This document shows, piece by piece, positions 1-8,346 of a stretch of DNA of 64,000 nucleotides (its first letter is position 1; each line of letters opens with the position of its first letter). The translations under genes and the position numbers were made by a program. This DNA comes from Sinorhizobium sp. RAC02 (lineage in GTDB: Bacteria; Pseudomonadota; Alphaproteobacteria; Rhizobiales; Rhizobiaceae), in contig NZ_CP016450.1 in the NCBI RefSeq assembly GCF_001713395.1, positions 2,862,001 through 2,926,000 on the forward strand, written 5' to 3'. The notes under the pieces were generated by a model. It was given only the letters and a program-made list of their open reading frames with translations. It had not been told where the DNA came from and ran no database searches.

Positions 1-256
1 TCGAGGGATTGATGACGTCGTTACCGTCCTTGTCTTTCTTGAGCAGGCTCGGCGGCAGGCGGACCTCACCGGCAATCACGACGCGGTTGGTCGTCGCAAG
101 CGTCTCGCAGGCAATACGGACCGACCAGGGATCGACCTTCGACTTCACGGCTTCGCGATAGACCAGATCGACGATTTCGTCGGAGATGCGGTCGCAAACC
201 TTGTCCGGGTGGCCCTCGGCGACGGACTCGCTGGTGAAGAGATAACTGCTGCGCAT
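1..256 (-). CDS. metK: S-adenosylmethionine synthetase, N-terminal part (cut by window edge)
   Basis: Makes S-adenosylmethionine from methionine and ATP in the cytosol. Only the first 85 residues are visible; the gene continues beyond the left edge. The protein opens with the family's nucleotide-binding signature [17 protein letters not shown], followed by [19 protein letters not shown], also typical of MetK. The ATG at 254-256 has a GAGGGG ribosome-binding site 9 bases upstream. It is the last visible gene of a leftward series (lnt, praR, metK), but a probable terminator after praR and a palindrome at 328-353 suggest that it has its own promoter and control. Confidence 0.97.
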   Translation of the reverse strand, partial: MRSSYLFTSESVAEGHPDKVCDRISDEIVDLVYREAVKSKVDPWSVRIACETLATTNRVVIAGEVRLPPSLLKKDKDGNDVINPS

Positions 257-327
257 GCGGGAATTCCCCTCAAAGAAAATAGACTTCGACGTTGTTATTC
301 AGTTCGCGGGGGAAAGACAAGCACAGA

Positions 328-353
328 AGGACATAAGAATATGTTTATGTCCT
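328..353. promoter_or_regulatory. Perfect 9-bp palindrome upstream of metK, candidate operator
   Basis: AGGACATAA and its exact reverse complement TTATGTCCT flank an 8-base AT-rich centre, 72 to 97 bases upstream of the metK start codon. The core ATAAGAATATGTTTAT matches 13 of 16 positions of ATAAAGATATCTTTAT, which I recall as the operator type of ArsR-family methionine-cycle regulators (SahR/SamR). That assignment is from memory; the palindrome itself is seen directly. Confidence 0.5.
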
Positions 354-412
354 GCGATTTCGGGCGTTGTTTCGCACCTGCCGGCGGCGCGATACGGGCC
401 GCCAGAAACAGG

Positions 413-439
413 AAAGGCGGCCCCATGGGACCGCCCTTT
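413..439 (-). terminator. Probable intrinsic terminator after praR
   Basis: Read on the minus strand, AAAGGGCGG is followed 10 bases later by CCGCCTTT, with CCC/GGG able to extend the stem inward. It lies 23 bases past the praR stop codon. The T-rich tail is weak (TCCTGTTTC), so efficiency is uncertain. Confidence 0.45.
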
Positions 440-461
440 CATCCGTTGCCAGAACGATTAA

Positions 462-881
462 TCACTCAAGCTCGGCTTCGGCCGCCAGCGCCTTGACGAG
501 GTCGACGAGCTTGCGGCGCACCTTCGGATCACCGATCCGGACGAAGGCGCGGTTGAGCTGGAGACCCTCGGAGGACGACAGGAAATCGACCACATAGTTG
601 GAGCTCGATGCTTCCGCGAACCCGGCCTGCGTGTTTGTCTGGTCGCCCGGCGCGTCCTCGAAGAAAAAGGAGACGGGGACGTTCAGGATGCTCGAAATGT
701 TCTGCAACCGGCTGGCGCCGACGCGGTTCGTACCCTTTTCGTATTTCTGGATCTGCTGGAAGGTGATGCCGAGGCTTTCCCCCAACTTTTCCTGGCTCAT
801 GCCGAGCATGGTCCTGCGAAGCCGAATCCGGCTGCCGACATGAATATCGATCGGATTCGGCTTCTTTTTGTTTTCCATCAT
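462..881 (-). CDS. praR: XRE-family transcriptional regulator, PraR/PhrR type
   Basis: Cytosolic DNA-binding regulator of 139 residues. A lambda-Cro-type helix-turn-helix fills roughly residues 15-70 (RIRLRRTMLGMSQEKLGE, ITFQQIQKYEKGTNRVG); the C-terminal half is acidic and not recognisable as a domain. In Sinorhizobium the low-pH-inducible phrR gene lies beside actA (lnt), and the same pairing is seen here; its orthologue praR controls biofilm and quorum-sensing genes in Rhizobium leguminosarum (established, from memory). I chose the ATG at 879-881; an adjacent ATG at 876-878 is equally possible, and an upstream start at 914 lacks a ribosome-binding site. A tandem 7-bp repeat at 927-944 may be its operator. 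Confidence 0.88.
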   Translation of the reverse strand: MMENKKKPNPIDIHVGSRIRLRRTMLGMSQEKLGESLGITFQQIQKYEKGTNRVGASRLQNISSILNVPVSFFFEDAPGDQTNTQAGFAEASSSNYVVDFLSSSEGLQLNRAFVRIGDPKVRRKLVDLVKALAAEAELE

Positions 882-926
882 CACTTTCGTCCTAACGCGC
901 GGAATTGGCCCCACCCATCCGGCAGC

Positions 927-944
927 CTTAACGATGACTTAACG
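927..944. promoter_or_regulatory. Tandem CTTAACG repeat upstream of praR
   Basis: CTTAACG occurs twice at an 11-bp period (927-933 and 938-944), i.e. one helical turn apart, 46-63 bases upstream of the praR start. It could be a site for side-by-side regulator binding or part of a promoter. No known consensus was matched. Confidence 0.3.
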
Positions 945-1030
945 TCACGTTGTATGCGCAACCACTGAAGGTCATCACAATACAGGAGAACAGCCGGCGG
1001 CGTGCACTATGCTATTTTAGGGGTTTTTGG

Positions 1031-2614
1031 TCAATTCACCCTGTTTCTAAAACCAATGCGAGAAATGCCCGCCATGGCAAAGAGAAGGCCGAGAACGATC
1101 GGAAATGACCAGTTCCGCCACTTTTCCCCCTCACCCAACGTAAACCTTCCCGGAAGAGTTGCATCCACGAAGCCCGGTACGTCATGTGCGAGGCCCGCCA
1201 CGACCTGCCCCTTCGCATCGACGATGGCAGAAATGCCATTATTGGCGGCGCGAATCAGTGGCAGACCGCGCTCGACGGCCCGCAGACGCGCCTGCTGGAA
1301 GTGCTGGAAGGGGCCGGGCGTCGTGCCGAACCAGGCGTCATTGGTCACGTTCAGCAACGCCGCCGCGTCGTCGGCCGATCCGTTGATCTCGTGCGGGAAG
1401 ATCGCCTCGTAGCAGACCAGCGGATAAAGACCCTTGCCGAGTGCATTAAGGAGCTGATGGTCACGGGCGGCGGAAAAACCGCCCGGCATGGCGACAGCAC
1501 TCACACCAAAGCTTTCAAAGACCTCGGCAAAGGGCATGTATTCGCCGAACGGCACCAGATGAACCTTGTCGGCCGCGCCGATGATCTGGCCCTTGCCGTC
1601 GATCGCGTAGATGGAGTTGTAGTAGCGCGGCGCCTTGCCGGAACCGGCACTCTCCGTGCGCACCGCGCCGGCGATCAGCACTTGATCGTCCTCCAGCACA
1701 TCGGCAATGCGCACGAGGGCATCCGGATTGTCCGTGAGTATGAAGGGAATGGAGGTTTCCGGCCAGACAACGATATCGGGCCGCTTGCCGTCCCCTTCCG
1801 GCTTTGCCGCACTCAGGGAAAGGTGGCGCTCGAAAATCTCCGCGCGGGCGGAATCATCGAGTTTCGTCGCCTGGTCGATGACCGGCTGGACGAGGCGGAT
1901 GACCGTCGTCTGGCTTTCCGGCGTCGGCACTAGGTTCAAGGCATAATGGCCGTAGCCGACATGGGCGGCAAAGAGCAGCGTGGCGAGCGTGAGACCGGGA
2001 AACCTGCCACGCCGGGTGCCGAGCAGGGCCGGCGCGGCGAAGACGAAGACAGCGAGCGCATTCATGCTCGCGATGCCGACAAGGCCCGACGATTGCATGA
2101 GTAGCGGTACGGGCATCGCCCCATAACCGATGGCGTTCCACGGAAAACCGGTGAAGAGCGTGCTGCGCAGCCACTCCCCGATACCGAAGGCGAGGGCGAG
2201 GGCGGCAATGCGGCCCATGCCATCCGACCACAGGAGGCGTGCGAGCGCTGTCGCGAAACCGTAAAACAAGGCGAGAAAGGCAGGCAGGCCGAAGACGGCG
2301 AGCGGCAGCGCCCAGGCAAAGGCGTCGGCCTCCACGAGCAGCGCATTGCCGAGCCACCAGAGCCCGCCGACGAAGTAACCGAAGCCGAAGAACCAGCCGA
2401 TACGGAAGGCCGGGGCGAGGCGCCGCAGGAAACCGGCCTCCGGTGCCGCGCTCGCGCCGTCGAGCAGCCAGACAAGCACGGTGAAGGAAACGAAGAAGGC
2501 TGCGAAGAAACCGAAGGGCGGCAGGGCCAGCACGCCGATCAAGCCCGCAAGAAATGCCACAAGCGCCCGTCTCGTTCCAGACAGGAGCATGACCGTGCTC
2601 GCAAGCCGCTCCAT
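1031..2614 (-). CDS. lnt: Apolipoprotein N-acyltransferase
   Basis: Inner-membrane enzyme that adds the third acyl chain to the N-terminal cysteine of lipoproteins. The 527-residue protein has a block of hydrophobic helices in its first half (ALVAFLAGLIGVLALPPFGF onward), then a nitrilase-fold periplasmic domain with the catalytic triad in place: Glu in VVWPETSIPF (about residue 285), Lys in ADKVHLVPFGEY (about 350) and Cys in PLVCYEAIFP (about 400), and a last C-terminal membrane helix. In Sinorhizobium this gene is actA, needed for acid tolerance. The start at 2614 is preferred because a longer frame to 2659 would run into the dispersed repeat at 2636-2734. Confidence 0.95.
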   Translation of the reverse strand: MERLASTVMLLSGTRRALVAFLAGLIGVLALPPFGFFAAFFVSFTVLVWLLDGASAAPEAGFLRRLAPAFRIGWFFGFGYFVGGLWWLGNALLVEADAFAWALPLAVFGLPAFLALFYGFATALARLLWSDGMGRIAALALAFGIGEWLRSTLFTGFPWNAIGYGAMPVPLLMQSSGLVGIASMNALAVFVFAAPALLGTRRGRFPGLTLATLLFAAHVGYGHYALNLVPTPESQTTVIRLVQPVIDQATKLDDSARAEIFERHLSLSAAKPEGDGKRPDIVVWPETSIPFILTDNPDALVRIADVLEDDQVLIAGAVRTESAGSGKAPRYYNSIYAIDGKGQIIGAADKVHLVPFGEYMPFAEVFESFGVSAVAMPGGFSAARDHQLLNALGKGLYPLVCYEAIFPHEINGSADDAAALLNVTNDAWFGTTPGPFQHFQQARLRAVERGLPLIRAANNGISAIVDAKGQVVAGLAHDVPGFVDATLPGRFTLGEGEKWRNWSFPIVLGLLFAMAGISRIGFRNRVN

Positions 2615-2635
2615 GCCGTCCCCTTTGCTCGAGCC

Positions 2636-2734
2636 TGCGCGCTTCTCAAAAACGCGCAAACGCTCCGTCCCCTTGTTTGTCGCAGTTCCGGACGAAAACC
2701 CCTGCGCGCCGTGCTGGAATTGCTGCCCGAATCA
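2636..2734 (+). repeat. Dispersed rhizobial intergenic repeat, copy 1
   Basis: Begins with an imperfect hairpin (TGCGCG, 11-base loop, CGCGCA), continues AAACGCTCC and CTTGTTTG, then TTCCGGACGAAAACC, and ends GTGCTGGAATTGCT and CGAATCAG. The same blocks in the same order recur at 10168-10258, 60130-60218 and, more diverged, 63299-63387. It fills most of the gap between corC and lnt and would lie in the 5' leader of the lnt transcript. Confidence 0.75.
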
Positions 2735-2824
2735 GCCCGCGCCAGTCTTCCAAAAAACCAACGCCTTGTCCCGCGTCACGGCGGCACAAGGCGCAGATCA
2801 TTTTAGAAGAATGGCGGACGCTGA

Positions 2825-3991
2825 CTATTCGGCGCTCGCCCCGTCATTCTGCTGTTCAGGCAGCTTTGCATGGTCGGCGGGTGTCGCCGTCCCCTCGCCT
2901 TCCGGCCGGCGCTCGCGGCGACGGACCGAGCTGGCGCGCTTGCGCGTGACACGCACGCGCTTGACGCGGCGCGGATCGGCATCGAGCACATGGAATTCGA
3001 AGCCCGGCACCGCCTGCACGACCTCGCCACGCACCGGAATGCGGCCGAGCGAGGCGAAGATCAGGCCGCCAAGCGTATCGGCATCTTCCAGCTGGTCACG
3101 AATATCGAAATCCCGGCCGATCGCTTCGGCCAATTCCTCGAGTTCGACGCGCGCATCGGCGATAAACACATCGTCGCTGACGCGCTGGATCATCACTTCG
3201 TCATCGTCGTGTTCGTCCTCGATGTCGCCGACGACCATCTCGACGATATCTTCCAGCGAGGCGAGACCGTCTGTACCGCCATATTCGTCGATAACCAGCG
3301 CCATCTGCGTGCGATCCGCCTGCATGCGCGCCATCAGGTCGGCGGCGAGCATGGAAGGCGGCACGAAGAGAACCTGACGGATGATGCCGGCCTCGGCGAC
3401 CGTTTTGGAGAGATCGACGCGTCCAAGGTCGAATTCGGGCTTGGGCGTGCGTGCCGGCTTCTCGGCGACTGCAACAGTAGGGGCGGCGGTGCCGTTCTTC
3501 GCCCTGGTGCGGCGCTTGTTGCGGGCCTGCTTGGTGACATAGGCGAGAAGGTCGCGGATATGGACCATGCCGCGCGGGTCATCGAGGCTCTCGTTGTAGA
3601 CCGGCATGCGCGAGCGGCCGGAATCTTCGAAGATCACCATCAGTTCGGCAATCGTGATGTCCTGGTCGACGGCCTCGATATCGGCCCGCGGCACCATGAC
3701 GTCTTCGACCCGCACTTCGCGGAAACGAAGAATATTGTGCAGCATCGCCCGCTCTTCGGGCAGGAAGGCCGGCTCGCCGCCGGTGTCCTCGGTCATCAAG
3801 GCCTCGGTGAGGTCCTTGCGAAGGGTCGAGGCGCCCGTCATGCGCCAAAGCCGTGTCGCGCGGGACCAGAGGGATGACCGGCCCGTGCTTTCCTGCTTCG
3901 GCGCGCTGCTACTACTGCCCGCCTCGTCCTGACTTGAGGCGTCCGCCTCGCTCTTTTCCGTCGCTACCGACTGGTTTCTGAAGTCGCTCAT
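2825..3991 (-). CDS. CBS-domain protein of the CorC/TlyC (HlyC) family
   Basis: 388 residues with a disordered, Ser/Glu-rich first 60, then a pair of CBS domains (VEDVMVPRADIEAVDQD near residue 100 and the second after an unusually long basic insert, KQARNKRRTRAKNG, near 165-190) and a C-terminal CorC_HlyC domain (DTLGGLIFASLGRIPVRGE). The soluble family binds adenosine nucleotides and is linked to magnesium/cobalt efflux or to haemolysin-like activity; no membrane part (DUF21) is present, so the substrate cannot be read off. It follows ybeY by 9 bases in the miaB-phoH-ybeY-corC-lnt run, an order common in alphaproteobacteria. Confidence 0.9.
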   Translation of the reverse strand: MSDFRNQSVATEKSEADASSQDEAGSSSSAPKQESTGRSSLWSRATRLWRMTGASTLRKDLTEALMTEDTGGEPAFLPEERAMLHNILRFREVRVEDVMVPRADIEAVDQDITIAELMVIFEDSGRSRMPVYNESLDDPRGMVHIRDLLAYVTKQARNKRRTRAKNGTAAPTVAVAEKPARTPKPEFDLGRVDLSKTVAEAGIIRQVLFVPPSMLAADLMARMQADRTQMALVIDEYGGTDGLASLEDIVEMVVGDIEDEHDDDEVMIQRVSDDVFIADARVELEELAEAIGRDFDIRDQLEDADTLGGLIFASLGRIPVRGEVVQAVPGFEFHVLDADPRRVKRVRVTRKRASSVRRRERRPEGEGTATPADHAKLPEQQNDGASAE

Positions 3992-4000
3992 TGGTCCAAA

Positions 4001-4510
4001 CTATTCATCGGGGTCATCCCCGTAGGGGTCAGATAGGCCAAGCTCGGCAAGAATGCGAGTCTCCAGCCCTTCCATTTTTTCTGCTTCTTCATCGTCCATG
4101 TGATCATAGCCGAAGAGATGCAGAAATCCATGCACCAGCAGATGCGTGAGGTGATCGTCGAAAGACTTGCCGAGTTCACCCGCCTCGCGGGTCAGCGTTT
4201 CCTCGGCAAAGATGATGTCGCCGAGCATCGGCCCCGGCATTTTTCCGGGCGTCAGCGGGAAGGCCGGAAAGGACAGCACGTTGGTCGGCTTGTCCTGGCT
4301 GCGCCATTCCGCATTGATACCGCGGATCTCTGCGTCATTGGTGAAGACCAGCGAGACTTCGGGCGCACCCGTCTTGGGGAACGGTTGTTTTTCCTCTCTT
4401 GCGAGGAACCCCACCGCCACGCCCAGAACGCGTTCGCTCGTCGCGCGCAGGCGCTCTTCGGAGGGCCATGCGCCCTCCTCCACGGAAATCTGTATGTCGA
4501 GTTCGCTCAT
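4001..4510 (-). CDS. ybeY: Endoribonuclease YbeY, rRNA maturation factor
   Basis: Zinc-dependent RNase of 169 residues involved in 16S rRNA 3' end maturation and ribosome quality control. The metal-binding motif is intact: HLLVHGFLHLFGYDH around residues 130-144 gives the three histidines of the family's HGxLHLxGYDH signature. The preceding strand NVLSFPAFP is also characteristic. The gene sits 18 bases downstream of phoH, a pairing seen in most bacteria and reflecting shared roles in RNA metabolism, and almost touches corC, so co-transcription is likely. Confidence 0.96.
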   Translation of the reverse strand: MSELDIQISVEEGAWPSEERLRATSERVLGVAVGFLAREEKQPFPKTGAPEVSLVFTNDAEIRGINAEWRSQDKPTNVLSFPAFPLTPGKMPGPMLGDIIFAEETLTREAGELGKSFDDHLTHLLVHGFLHLFGYDHMDDEEAEKMEGLETRILAELGLSDPYGDDPDE

Positions 4511-4528
4511 GAGATTATGAGGACCGCC

Positions 4529-5581
4529 TCAGCGATCGACCTGCTCGCTTTCGTCCTGCACGGCCGTCTGGGCTTCGTAGGCCCGGACGATGCGGGCGAC
4601 CATCGGATGGCGCACGACGTCGACATCCTTGAAGCGCGCGACGGCGACGCCTTCGACACCCTTGAGGATCTGCAGCGCTTCGACGAGACCCGACTTGACG
4701 CCACGCGGCAGGTCGACCTGGCTCGGGTCGCCGGTGACGATCATGCGGCCGTTTTCGCCAAGGCGCGTCAGGAACATCTTCATCTGCATCGAGGTCGTAT
4801 TCTGCGCCTCGTCGAGGATGACCGCGGCATTGGCGAGCGTCCGGCCACGCATGAAGGCGAGCGGCGCGATTTCGATGACGCCGGCGGCGATGGCGCGTTC
4901 CACCTTGTCGCCCGGCATCATGTCGTAGAGCGCGTCATAGAGCGGCCGCAGATAGGGATCGACCTTCTCCTTCATGTCGCCCGGCAGGAAGCCGAGGCGC
5001 TCGCCGGCTTCGACGGCCGGACGCGACAGGATGATGCGATCGACGGCGCCACGCTCCAGAAGCTGGGCGGCATGGGCGACAGCAAGATAGGTCTTACCGG
5101 TACCGGCCGGGCCGACGCCGAAGACGAGTTCGGACCGCTCCAGCGCGCGGATATAGGTATCCTGCATCGGCGTGCGGGCGACGATGGTCTTCTTGCGGGT
5201 GGATATCTGCGACATGGAGAGCTTGGCCTTGCGCTCCATGGTCGGCAGCGAAAGCTGGTCGTCCGCGGCGATCGCCATGCGGATCGCGCCCTCGACGTCT
5301 GACAGTTCGATCGAGCCGCCGCTTTGCAGGCGTCCGTAGAGATAGTCGAGTGCACGCCGGGCCTGGTTGGTGGCGACGATTTCACCGGAGATCGAGACGG
5401 AATTGCCCCGCGCTCGCGCATCAATGCCGAGGCGCTGTTCGATAAGCTTGAGGTGCTGGTCGAACTGACCGAAAAGCTCGCTTGCGTATCGATTGTTCTC
5501 GAAAGTGAGCACGAAGTGATTTGCGTCGGTCTGGGTTTTCGACTGGCGCGGCGATGACGTCATCAGTTCGTGTCCGTTCAA
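4529..5581 (-). CDS. phoH: PhoH-family ATPase (YbeZ)
   Basis: Cytosolic ATPase of 350 residues; Walker A is GPAGTGKTYLA (about residue 150), Walker B is AAVILDEAQN (about 245), and the N-terminal third resembles a KH-type RNA-binding region (RARGNSVSISGE). It is a known partner of YbeY, its downstream neighbour. Start: no ATG has a ribosome-binding site. A TTG at 5579-5581 is preceded by AAGGAG at a 9-base spacing, and its protein MNGHEL has the N-terminus I remember for rhizobial PhoH, so I prefer it over the GTG at 5609-5611, which would overlap the miaB stop codon, and over the internal ATG at 5561-5563. Confidence 0.93.
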   Translation of the reverse strand: MNGHELMTSSPRQSKTQTDANHFVLTFENNRYASELFGQFDQHLKLIEQRLGIDARARGNSVSISGEIVATNQARRALDYLYGRLQSGGSIELSDVEGAIRMAIAADDQLSLPTMERKAKLSMSQISTRKKTIVARTPMQDTYIRALERSELVFGVGPAGTGKTYLAVAHAAQLLERGAVDRIILSRPAVEAGERLGFLPGDMKEKVDPYLRPLYDALYDMMPGDKVERAIAAGVIEIAPLAFMRGRTLANAAVILDEAQNTTSMQMKMFLTRLGENGRMIVTGDPSQVDLPRGVKSGLVEALQILKGVEGVAVARFKDVDVVRHPMVARIVRAYEAQTAVQDESEQVDR

Positions 5582-5607
5582 GCGGTCAAGCTCCTTGGGT
5601 CCGCCCG

Positions 5608-6996
5608 TCACCTGATCGCTTCTGCGAAGAGGCTGTTGGGCCCGGCATCGGTGATTCGTACCCTGATAATGTCACCGATTTCCGACGTTTTTGCATCAAC
5701 ATTCACAGGCTGCAGCCAGGGCGAGCGGCCAACGAGCTGTCCCGGCATGCGGCCGGGCTTCTCCAGAAGCAGATCGATCTCCTTGCCAATACAGGTGCGG
5801 GCGAATTCGCGCTGCTGGCGAAACAGCAAAGCCTGCAATCTTTCAAGGCGTTCCGACTTCACGGCCTCGTCGACATGGCCGTCCATCTCGGCGCCTGGCG
5901 TGCCGGGGCGGATGGAATATTTGAACGAAAATGCCTGTGCATAACCGACCGTCTCGATGAGACGCATCGTGTCCTCGAAGTCCTGATCGGTCTCGCCGGG
6001 GAAACCGACGATGAAATCACCTGAGATCGCCAGCTCCGGCTGGATGGCGCGGATGCGTTCGATGAGGGCGATGTATTCTGCCGCAGTGTGCCGACGGTTC
6101 ATGGCTTTCAGGATGCGGTCCGAGCCCGACTGGACCGGCAGATGCAGGTAAGGCATCAGCGCCGGCAGGTCGCGGTGCGCCTCGACCAAACGGTCGTCCA
6201 TGTCGCGCGGATGGCTCGTCGTATAGCGGAGCCGCGCGAGCCCTTCGATTTCGGCAAGCCGGTAGAGAAGATCGCCGAGGCCCCATTCGGTGCCGTCCGG
6301 GCCGAGGCCATGCCAGGCATTGACGTTCTGACCGAGCAGCGTGATTTCACGCACGCCGCCATCGACAAGGCGTTCAGCCTCGGAGACGATCTGCGAAACA
6401 GGGCGGGAAACTTCGGATCCGCGCGTGTAAGGCACCACGCAGAACGTACAGAACTTGTCGCAGCCTTCCTGCACAGTGAGGAAGGCGGTAACGCCGCGGG
6501 CGCGGGTCCTGGCCTTTTCCGGTGCCGGCAGGTGCTCGAACTTGTCCTCGATCGCATAATCCGTCTCGACGACGCGTTCACCACCCTTGGCGCGGCGCAG
6601 TGCGTCGGGCAGGCGATGATAGGTCTGCGGGCCGATCACCAGATCGACCGCTGGCGCGCGGCGCAGGATTTCCTTGCCTTCCGCCTGGGCAACGCAGCCG
6701 GTGACGCCGATCACCATTTCGCGGCCGTCCTTGGCGCGGGCCTTCTTCATGTCGCGCAGGCGGCCGAGTTCGGAATAGACCTTTTCCGCCGCCTTCTCGC
6801 GGATATGACAGGTATTGAGGAGAACGAGATCGGCGTCCTCCAGCACGTCCGTCGCCTGATAGCCGTCCTTCGCCAGCGCATCCGTCATGCGCTCGCTGTC
6901 ATAGACATTCATCTGACAGCCATAGGTCTTCACGAAGACCTTGCGGGTGTTCGGCGTGGCGGTTGCGACGGGCATGGAGAGGGATTGTTCGCTCAT
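5608..6996 (-). CDS. miaB: tRNA-2-methylthio-N6-dimethylallyladenosine synthase
   Basis: Radical-SAM methylthiotransferase that converts i6A37 to ms2i6A37 in tRNAs. Domains in order: UPF0004 ([15 protein letters not shown] near residue 25), radical SAM with the cluster motif [15 protein letters not shown] (three cysteines in CxxxCxxC, near 180), and a C-terminal TRAM domain ([13 protein letters not shown]). The three N-terminal-domain cysteines expected for the auxiliary cluster are present ([17 protein letters not shown]). I start at the ATG at 6994-6996 with GGAAG six bases upstream; an ATG at 7006-7008 has none. It leads the miaB-phoH-ybeY-corC-lnt series. Confidence 0.96.
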   Translation of the reverse strand: MSEQSLSMPVATATPNTRKVFVKTYGCQMNVYDSERMTDALAKDGYQATDVLEDADLVLLNTCHIREKAAEKVYSELGRLRDMKKARAKDGREMVIGVTGCVAQAEGKEILRRAPAVDLVIGPQTYHRLPDALRRAKGGERVVETDYAIEDKFEHLPAPEKARTRARGVTAFLTVQEGCDKFCTFCVVPYTRGSEVSRPVSQIVSEAERLVDGGVREITLLGQNVNAWHGLGPDGTEWGLGDLLYRLAEIEGLARLRYTTSHPRDMDDRLVEAHRDLPALMPYLHLPVQSGSDRILKAMNRRHTAAEYIALIERIRAIQPELAISGDFIVGFPGETDQDFEDTMRLIETVGYAQAFSFKYSIRPGTPGAEMDGHVDEAVKSERLERLQALLFRQQREFARTCIGKEIDLLLEKPGRMPGQLVGRSPWLQPVNVDAKTSEIGDIIRVRITDAGPNSLFAEAIR

Positions 6997-7050
6997 GGCC
7001 GCTTCCATAGTGGAAAAACCCCGAAAAATGAAGCCCTGTCTGCCGTGGAT

Positions 7051-7839
7051 CTACCGGCCGCGCAGCCGCGCGCCCAGCATGGCGCGAATGCGTGCCTCGA
7101 CGTCGCGGCTCACCTGCTTGCGATTGCTTGCCCGCGTGTAATCCACGCGCTCGCCGAAATCGACGTCGACATCGACCGCGCCTTCGCGCGCCACGCCGAG
7201 AAGATGCGGCAGGAGCTCAATATCACCCGGCCAGGCGGCGATCGGCCGGTGGAACCGTCCCATCGCCATGCCGTGCACGCCGGTATAGGCAATCGACACC
7301 GGCTGGATATGCACCACGCCGCCCGGCGCATGCGGCACGGCGGACGCGGCGGCGCCAAACAACGAGGTCTTCATCTCCAGCAACCGGTTGCCGTCCGAGG
7401 TCGTCCCTTCCGGGAAGAGCACGACGATTTCGCCATCGGTCAGACGGCGCGCGATCTCGTCCACCTGGTCGCCGGTCTTCTGGCGCTGCTCGCGCTCCAC
7501 GAAGATCGTCGCCTGCAAGCGGGCAAGCAGGCCGAAGACCGGCCAGCCGCGCACCTCGGCCTTGGCGATGTAAACAACATCGGCCACCGAGCCGAGCACC
7601 ATGATGTCCTTCCAGGAGGCATGGTTGGCGGCGATCAGCAGCGGGCGGCTGGGTTCCAATGTGCCATGCACGCGCACCTTCAGGCCGAGCACACGGCAGG
7701 CGACGCGGTGCCAGAGACGCGGCAGGCGGCGGCGGAATTTCAGGTTGAAGCGCAGGCCGACAAGCTGGATCGGCAGCAGGACCAGCGTCACCGTGACAAG
7801 GACGATCAGGGCAATGGCAAGGCGCAGCCAGGTGATCAA
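7051..7839 (-). CDS. plsC: 1-acyl-sn-glycerol-3-phosphate acyltransferase
   Basis: Membrane-bound enzyme making phosphatidic acid, the second acylation in phospholipid synthesis. It has a hydrophobic N-terminus (LAIALIVLVTVTLVLLPI), the catalytic motif NHASWKD (about residue 75) and the substrate motif FPEGTTSDGNRL (about 140); length 262 is normal for the family. No ATG fits; the TTG at 7837-7839 is the most likely start. It stands between miaB (54 bases away) and the Fur-family gene (40 bases). A related family, the lysophospholipid acyltransferase OlsA of ornithine-lipid synthesis, has the same motifs and cannot be excluded, since olsB is also in this window. Confidence 0.87.
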   Translation of the reverse strand: MITWLRLAIALIVLVTVTLVLLPIQLVGLRFNLKFRRRLPRLWHRVACRVLGLKVRVHGTLEPSRPLLIAANHASWKDIMVLGSVADVVYIAKAEVRGWPVFGLLARLQATIFVEREQRQKTGDQVDEIARRLTDGEIVVLFPEGTTSDGNRLLEMKTSLFGAAASAVPHAPGGVVHIQPVSIAYTGVHGMAMGRFHRPIAAWPGDIELLPHLLGVAREGAVDVDVDFGERVDYTRASNRKQVSRDVEARIRAMLGARLRGR

Positions 7840-7879
7840 AAGATCACCGGCAGGTACTCAAAGGGAGCAAGGGTTTGCC

Positions 7880-8305
7880 TCACTCGCCCTCCTTGAGGGG
7901 GACGCCGTAGAGTTCCAGACGGTGGTCGACGAGCCGAAAACCGTGCTCGCGCGCGATGCGCTCCTGCAGGGCCTCGATCTCCGGCGAATGGAACTCGATG
8001 ACGTTGCCGGTTTTGAGGTCGATCAGGTGATCGTGGTGCTCGTCCGGCACCGTCTCATAGCGCGAGCGGCCATCGCGAAAATCGTGCCGCTCGATGATGC
8101 CGGCATCCTCGAAGAGTTTGACGGTGCGATAGACGGTCGAGATGGAAATGCGCGCATCGACGGCGGACGAACGGCGGTAAAGCTCTTCGACGTCCGGATG
8201 ATCGGCAGAACCTTCCAGCACGCGCGCAATGATTCGGCGCTGCTCCGTCATGCGCATACCGCGCTCGACACAAAGCTCTTCCAGCGATTTCTCCACTTCC
8301 GTCAT
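7880..8305 (-). CDS. mur: Fur-family metal regulator, Mur-like
   Basis: Winged-helix repressor of 141 residues. Recognition helix region ISISTVYRTVKLFEDAGII is typical; the sensing site HHDHLIDLKTGNVIEF retains the His-rich motif but the two cysteines of the structural zinc site of enteric Fur (CxxC after HHDHLI) are replaced by DLKT. This pattern is that of rhizobial Fur proteins, which act mainly as manganese regulators (Mur) of sitABCD/mntH transport rather than iron regulators, iron being handled by RirA and Irr (established). The functional call is by this similarity; no target promoter was identified in the window. It is 41 bases downstream of rimI. Confidence 0.85.
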   Translation of the reverse strand: MTEVEKSLEELCVERGMRMTEQRRIIARVLEGSADHPDVEELYRRSSAVDARISISTVYRTVKLFEDAGIIERHDFRDGRSRYETVPDEHHDHLIDLKTGNVIEFHSPEIEALQERIAREHGFRLVDHRLELYGVPLKEGE

Positions 8306-8346
8306 GCGACCCGCCCTTGTTCGTTCAGCCTCCCAATACAGGGGAA

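Noticed and set aside
257..410. SAM riboswitch in front of metK
   Set aside because: I could not find the conserved blocks of SAM-I, SAM-II or SAM/SAH types in this leader; the palindrome suggests a protein regulator instead.
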